Positions 6,500 to 9,790 of a stretch of DNA of 9,790 nucleotides are shown here, one piece after another. The notes under the pieces were generated by a model. That model had not been told where the DNA came from and made no database searches. It worked only from the letters and a program-made list of their open reading frames with translations. Position 1 is the first letter of the stretch. Each line of letters starts with the position of its first letter. Position numbers and translations under genes: made by a program. Origin of the DNA: Bacteroidales bacterium UBA2559 (GTDB taxonomy: Bacteria; Bacteroidota; Bacteroidia; Bacteroidales; Bacteroidaceae); NCBI GenBank assembly GCA_002340405.1, contig DDLZ01000011.1, forward strand, positions 1-9,790. The letters run 5' to 3'.

Positions 6500-7993
6500 T
6501 TACAAGTTGACTTTGCACTGGGCGGGGGCCGATTCGCGCTGAATGCGGTTCAGGGCGGTCACCACATAGATATATTGAGTGGAGCCGTCGCGGTAGGGCA
6601 GATTGAAAAATGTCCGACGGGTTATGCCTACAATATATTTAGGGTCATCGATATTGATTTTCTCATTCTTTTCAAAACGGTAAATGACATACTGGATAGC
6701 TTTGTCTATCTCCTTACGGGCTTTTGGAGCAGTCCAGAATAGCACAGGGCCGTCAATTGTCTCAACAGACATAAGTTTGCGCACCTTGCCGGGAGTGTTT
6801 CCGGGCAGATAATCGGCAACCGGTTGTAATGCAGGTGTGCTGTAGTACTCTTTGGCCAGAACTGTCCTGTAATCATCGGGGTTGTCAACCACTGCTTTGG
6901 CCGGCCAGAAACAGTTGCCCTGAAGACCGGGAAAAATGCGCTCCAGATTCAGTTTGTGTCGCTGCTGGTTGCTCTCCGGATGGTTTGGATCAACCCCCGT
7001 GACGGTGCGCTCCACATCCTGTCCCAAATAGGTAAGGCAGCCGCCTGCGTTGTCCGACCACCACTTTGCCAGTACTGCATAATCGGCCGATTGGTGGCCT
7101 GTATTCCAATATACCTGGGGAATACAGTAATCCATCCATCCCTTTTCAATCCAGTAAAGAATATCGGCATAGAGTCCGCTCCAGTTCTCGAAACCGGTGG
7201 TCTCGCTGCCGCCGGGATAATCGACAGTCTTATTGCGGTAAATTCCGAACGGTGATATTCCAAACTTTACCCAGGGCTTGATCTCTTTTACCGTATGATA
7301 TATCTGCTCCACGAACAGGTTTACATTGTCTCGGCGCCAGTCATCCTTGTTGGTGAATCCTTTCGGGTCTTTCCTGAACGATGTTTCATCATTGAATTTG
7401 AGATTCCCTTCAGGATATGGATAAAAATAGTCGTCTATATGAAATCCGTCTATGTCATAACGGGTCACAATATCGGCCGCAATTTTACATATATGATCTC
7501 TGTTCTCTTGCAGAGAGGGGTCAAATAGAGCCAGTTCACCATAGTTGATTATACGTTCCGGGTGAAGTTTGATCTGATGATTCGGGGCAAACTCCGTGGT
7601 GGTCTTGGTCTTGGCACGGAAGGGGTTTATCCAGGCATGAAGCTCCATGCAACGGCGGTGACACTCTTCAATCATAAACTGCAGCGGGTCCCAGTCCTCA
7701 TCGGGGGCTTGACCCTGCAAGCCGGTCAGATAGGCACTCCAAGGCTCCAGATCGGACTTATAAAGGGCATCGGCCTCAACACGGACCTGGAAAAGTATGG
7801 CGTTCAGACCGCAACCGGCAAGTGAATCAAGCTGGCGGGACAGTTCGGCTTTCAGTTCGGCTGTGGGTATCCCTTCAAACTGATGGTTGACCGCCTGTAT
7901 CCATGCTCCGCGGAACTCGCGTTTGGGCTGAGAAGCGTTGCACGGCACCACTGTAAACAGTATCAGAAGCAGAACGATCAGATGTTTTCTCAT
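6500..7993 (-). CDS. Secreted GHL10/DUF187 glycosyl-hydrolase-like protein with C-terminal Fn3-like domain
   Basis: An exported enzyme of the glycosyl-hydrolase-like 10 family (DUF187), related to B. subtilis YngK and E. coli DigH (YddW), the latter acting on peptide-free peptidoglycan glycan strands. It is 497 aa and complete. Residues 1-20 are a signal peptide; Cys18 is preceded by VVP, a poor lipobox, so cleavage by signal peptidase I is as likely as lipidation. The TIM-barrel domain starts with FRGAWIQAV (27-35), followed by FQVRVEADALY (68-78), HAWINPFR (119-126), DGFHIDDYFYPYP (182-194, probable active-site acidic residues), FGISPFGIYRN (244-254) and IPQVYWN (291-297). Residues about 401-497 resemble an Fn3 domain (YVIYRF...YVVTALNR). 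Its start ATG overlaps the aminotransferase stop by one base, so translation is probably coupled. Substrate not determinable; peptidoglycan or another glucosamine-containing glycan is inferred from the family. Confidence 0.93.
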   Translation of the reverse strand: MRKHLIVLLLILFTVVPCNASQPKREFRGAWIQAVNHQFEGIPTAELKAELSRQLDSLAGCGLNAILFQVRVEADALYKSDLEPWSAYLTGLQGQAPDEDWDPLQFMIEECHRRCMELHAWINPFRAKTKTTTEFAPNHQIKLHPERIINYGELALFDPSLQENRDHICKIAADIVTRYDIDGFHIDDYFYPYPEGNLKFNDETSFRKDPKGFTNKDDWRRDNVNLFVEQIYHTVKEIKPWVKFGISPFGIYRNKTVDYPGGSETTGFENWSGLYADILYWIEKGWMDYCIPQVYWNTGHQSADYAVLAKWWSDNAGGCLTYLGQDVERTVTGVDPNHPESNQQRHKLNLERIFPGLQGNCFWPAKAVVDNPDDYRTVLAKEYYSTPALQPVADYLPGNTPGKVRKLMSVETIDGPVLFWTAPKARKEIDKAIQYVIYRFEKNEKINIDDPKYIVGITRRTFFNLPYRDGSTQYIYVVTALNRIQRESAPAQCKVNL

Positions 7994-7995
7994 TA
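7991..7995 (-). promoter_or_regulatory. TAATG stop/start overlap coupling two genes
   Basis: On the minus strand the aminotransferase ends in TAA (7995-7993) and the GHL10 gene starts ATG (7993-7991), sharing the A at 7993. No separate TAnnTTTG promoter or strong ribosome site is needed, and the arrangement is the classic sign of translational coupling in one operon. Confidence 0.75.
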
Positions 7996-9189
7996 CTTGG
8001 GCAGGTTATTGTATTCTTCAAGAGCTTCTGCCAGGAGCCTGAGGGCATCCTTGAGGTCTTCGACCTTCAGCACGTATGCCAGACGTACCTGGTCACGGCC
8101 GTACTCCGGCTCGGAGTAGAAACCTGTGCCAGGGGCCATCATTATGGTCTTGCCGTCACGGCGGAAATCGGTCAGACACCATTTACAGAACTTTTCAGAG
8201 TCGTCAATGGGCAGCCTGGCCGTGGTGTAGAAGGCACCCATAGGAATGGGGGAGTAAACTCCGGGTATTTTATTCAGACCGTCAATCAGGTGTTTACGAC
8301 GGGTTATATATTCATCGTATGTGTCCATCATATAGTCGCATGGAGCCGATATGGAGGCCTCGGCCACAATTTGACCGATGAGCGGCGGACAGAGACGGGC
8401 CTGACAGAACTTCATCACAGCCTCTCTAACCTCCCGGTTCTTGGTTGCTATGGCGCCAATACGTATTCCGCATTCGGAATAACGTTTTGAAACGGAGTCA
8501 ATCAGTATGACATTGTTATCGATGCCTTCCAGGTGGCAGGCCGATATGTATGGCGCTCCGGTGTAGATAAACTCGCGGTAAACCTCATCGGAAAAGAGAT
8601 AGAGGTCATATTTCTTGACCATATCACGCAGTTGGAGCATCTCCTTACGTGTATAGAGATAGCCCGTGGGGTTGTTGGGGTTACATATAAGTACACCCTT
8701 AGTGCGTTCGGTTATAAGTTTTTCGAGTTCTTCTATGGGAGGCAAAGCAAATCCGTCATCAATACTGGATACGATGGGTTTGATCACTGCTCCCGCCGAA
8801 ACGGCAAAAGCCATATAGTTGGCGTAGGCAGGCTCCGGTACGATAATCTCGTCACCCGGATTCAGACAGGTCAAGAATGCAAACAGCACTGCCTCGGACC
8901 CGCCGCTGGTCACGATTATCTCATCGGGCTCGAACTTTATCTGATACTGTTCGTAGTAGTCGCACAGCTTTTTTCTCAGGCTCAGAAATCCTTGTGACGG
9001 AGTGTATTCAAGGATTTTGCGGTCTATGTTCTTTAACGCATCAAGGCCGACCTTTGGGGAAGGAAGATCGGGCTGACCAATATTAAGATGGTATATCTTC
9101 ACTCCCTCTGCCTCGATTTTCTGTGCAATCCCCGACAGCTTGCGGATGGGCGAGCTGGGCATAATTTCAGCGCGGTTTGATATTTTCAT
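7993..9189 (-). CDS. Class I/II PLP-dependent aminotransferase (aspartate aminotransferase family)
   Basis: A cytoplasmic pyridoxal-phosphate enzyme of fold type I that moves an amino group between an amino acid and a 2-oxo acid. I chose the ATG at 9187-9189 (398 aa, the usual family length): it has AGGAG three nt upstream, and the promoter at 9215-9222 lies inside the longer frame that starts at 9228. In the 398-aa numbering, NIGQPDLPSP lies at 36-45, the NPNNPTG loop at 170-176, SDEVY at 200-204 (Asp201 and Tyr204 binding the cofactor), and SVSKRYSECGIRIG at 232-245 with Lys235 as the Schiff-base lysine. The C-terminal Arg of QVRLAY should bind the substrate carboxylate. It resembles the Bacteroidetes aspartate/alanine-type aminotransferases, but the donor cannot be read from the sequence. 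It is the first gene of an operon with the GHL10 protein. Confidence 0.95.
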   Translation of the reverse strand: MKISNRAEIMPSSPIRKLSGIAQKIEAEGVKIYHLNIGQPDLPSPKVGLDALKNIDRKILEYTPSQGFLSLRKKLCDYYEQYQIKFEPDEIIVTSGGSEAVLFAFLTCLNPGDEIIVPEPAYANYMAFAVSAGAVIKPIVSSIDDGFALPPIEELEKLITERTKGVLICNPNNPTGYLYTRKEMLQLRDMVKKYDLYLFSDEVYREFIYTGAPYISACHLEGIDNNVILIDSVSKRYSECGIRIGAIATKNREVREAVMKFCQARLCPPLIGQIVAEASISAPCDYMMDTYDEYITRRKHLIDGLNKIPGVYSPIPMGAFYTTARLPIDDSEKFCKWCLTDFRRDGKTIMMAPGTGFYSEPEYGRDQVRLAYVLKVEDLKDALRLLAEALEEYNNLPK

Positions 9190-9192
9190 TGT

Positions 9193-9197
9193 CTCCT
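9193..9197 (-). promoter_or_regulatory. Ribosome binding site deciding the aminotransferase start
   Basis: AGGAG on the minus strand, three nt before the ATG at 9189. It is one of the few clear Shine-Dalgarno sequences in the window and supports the 398-aa start over the ATG 13 codons upstream. Confidence 0.6.
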
Positions 9198-9214
9198 GGA
9201 TAAATTTCAAGATG

Positions 9215-9222
9215 CAAAGATA
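9215..9222 (-). promoter_or_regulatory. Bacteroidetes-type -7 box for the aminotransferase-GHL10 operon
   Basis: On the minus strand this reads TATCTTTG, identical to the box of the DUF2271-like gene and a full match to TAnnTTTG. It implies a start near 9208 and a leader of about 20 nt. No TTTG is found at the -33 distance; a TTTG lies immediately upstream instead (9227-9230). Confidence 0.55.
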
Positions 9223-9250
9223 CTTCAAACCGCGCGTTTATTACCCACTG

Positions 9251-9277
9251 TTTGATTATTTTTTACAATAAATCAAA
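9251..9277. other. AT-rich hairpin after the GH43 stop, possible weak terminator
   Basis: TTTGATT (9251-9257) and AATCAAA (9271-9277) pair perfectly; ATT/AAT can extend the stem if one A is bulged. It starts four nt after the GH43 stop codon, where a terminator would be expected, but the stem has little GC and no U-run follows on the minus strand. Confidence 0.25.
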
Positions 9278-9280
9278 TCT

Positions 9281-9790
9281 TTAATGGATCCGTTTGCCTA
9301 AAATGAGGTTATCACCCGAATCGTCAACTGTCCATATTTCAGGTTTACGCGGTCCGTTGTTCTCGGAGTGGTGTACGGAGTATAAGAGCTGACCTTCAAA
9401 TGTACGGAATAACATTCCGTGACCTGAGTTGTCACCTTTAAAGGCTTTTTCCTCTTGGATCCACGGGCCTTTTATGCTGCCACTTTCGGACCATGCAATA
9501 CCCTGTGCATAGCGGTTTTCGCCCCAGCTGGACCATAGCATACCCAGGCGTCCGGTCTGTGTGCGGAACATCTGGGGACCATCTGTTACCCATCCCGGCA
9601 TCTTCATACCGAAAGTGGCCTCGCCAATGGAGTTCATCTCTTTGGACCATGCAGCTTCCGATGCGCGGAATATGGTGGTGGGCTCGGCGGTGCGATGTGT
9701 CAGATCCTTTGAAAGCGGCATATAGGCCATTGTGCCGTCAATCAACTGGGTCCACTCATGTACAAAGACCATATAGATAGTGTCATCCTC
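9281..9790 (-). CDS. Glycoside hydrolase family 43 protein, C-terminal part (5' end cut by window)
   Basis: The last 169 residues of a five-bladed beta-propeller glycosidase of family GH43, whose members release arabinose, xylose or galactose from plant polysaccharides and are usually exported in Bacteroidetes. The frame is open through the right edge (EDDTIY precedes the first internal Met), so the start, signal peptide and the N-terminal catalytic base are outside the window. Visible propeller motifs are YMVFVHEWTQLIDGT, then WVTDGPQMFRT, LGMLWSSW, AWSESGSIKGPW, the conserved SGHGMLF with its propeller His, and LLYSVHHSE. The protein ends soon after GPRKPEIWTVDD, so there is no extra C-terminal carbohydrate-binding domain. 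Where many GH43 enzymes have EGP with the general-acid Glu, this one reads DGP. Subfamily and substrate cannot be fixed from the fragment. Confidence 0.88.
   Translation of the reverse strand, partial: EDDTIYMVFVHEWTQLIDGTMAYMPLSKDLTHRTAEPTTIFRASEAAWSKEMNSIGEATFGMKMPGWVTDGPQMFRTQTGRLGMLWSSWGENRYAQGIAWSESGSIKGPWIQEEKAFKGDNSGHGMLFRTFEGQLLYSVHHSENNGPRKPEIWTVDDSGDNLILGKRIH

Noticed and set aside
7998..8020. Low-level search for CRISPR, tRNA, IS ends or attachment sites across the window
   Set aside because: No spaced direct repeats, cloverleaf, transposase fragments or terminal inverted repeats were seen anywhere; coordinates here are only a placeholder within the operon junction region.
8533..8997. 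154-codon open frame on the plus strand opposite the aminotransferase
   Set aside because: The aminotransferase on the other strand has all active-site motifs over this stretch; the plus-strand product has no recognisable features.

Overview
The window looks like chromosomal DNA from a member of the Bacteroidales (Bacteroides/Prevotella-like). Three things suggest this: the gene content (GH43 and GHL10 carbohydrate enzymes, a DUF2271-type periplasmic protein, a pseudouridine synthase with a long Gln/Arg/Gly/Tyr-rich N-terminal extension); four promoters matching the Bacteroidetes -7 consensus TAnnTTTG (TAATTTTG twice, TATCTTTG twice), each about 19-36 nt upstream of a start codon; and the general lack of strong Shine-Dalgarno sequences. 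No species can be named from the sequence alone.

Layout. 1-1235 (minus): a major facilitator superfamily transporter, cut by the left edge, with unusual resemblance to the eukaryotic MFSD1 branch. 1236-1344: a compact divergent promoter region. 1345-5564 (plus): a housekeeping run purB - rluB-like pseudouridine synthase - asnS, with 54- and 32-nt gaps, probably one transcript from the promoter at 1296-1303. 5589-6215 (minus, convergent with asnS): a secreted DUF2271-like protein with a short collagen-like Gly-Pro-Gln tract and its own promoter. 6225-6499: noncoding, holding that promoter, a hairpin and a degenerate array of NTAAA-type motifs repeated every 10-11 nt. 6500-9189 (minus): a two-gene operon, a class I/II PLP aminotransferase followed by a secreted GHL10/DUF187 glycosyl-hydrolase-like protein, joined by a one-base TAATG stop/start overlap. 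9190-9280: short intergenic region with the aminotransferase promoter. 9281-9790 (minus): the C-terminal part of a GH43 family glycoside hydrolase, cut by the right edge.

The plus-strand cluster serves core metabolism: AMP synthesis (PurB), 23S rRNA modification (RluB-like) and Asn-tRNA charging (AsnS). The minus-strand genes on the right serve envelope or extracellular glycan chemistry and amino-acid metabolism. I found no mobile element, CRISPR array, tRNA or rRNA, and no clear evidence for a new multi-gene defence or mobile system. The most unexplained features are the ~11-nt phased array at 6373-6486, the disordered extension on the pseudouridine synthase, and the MFSD1-like transporter.
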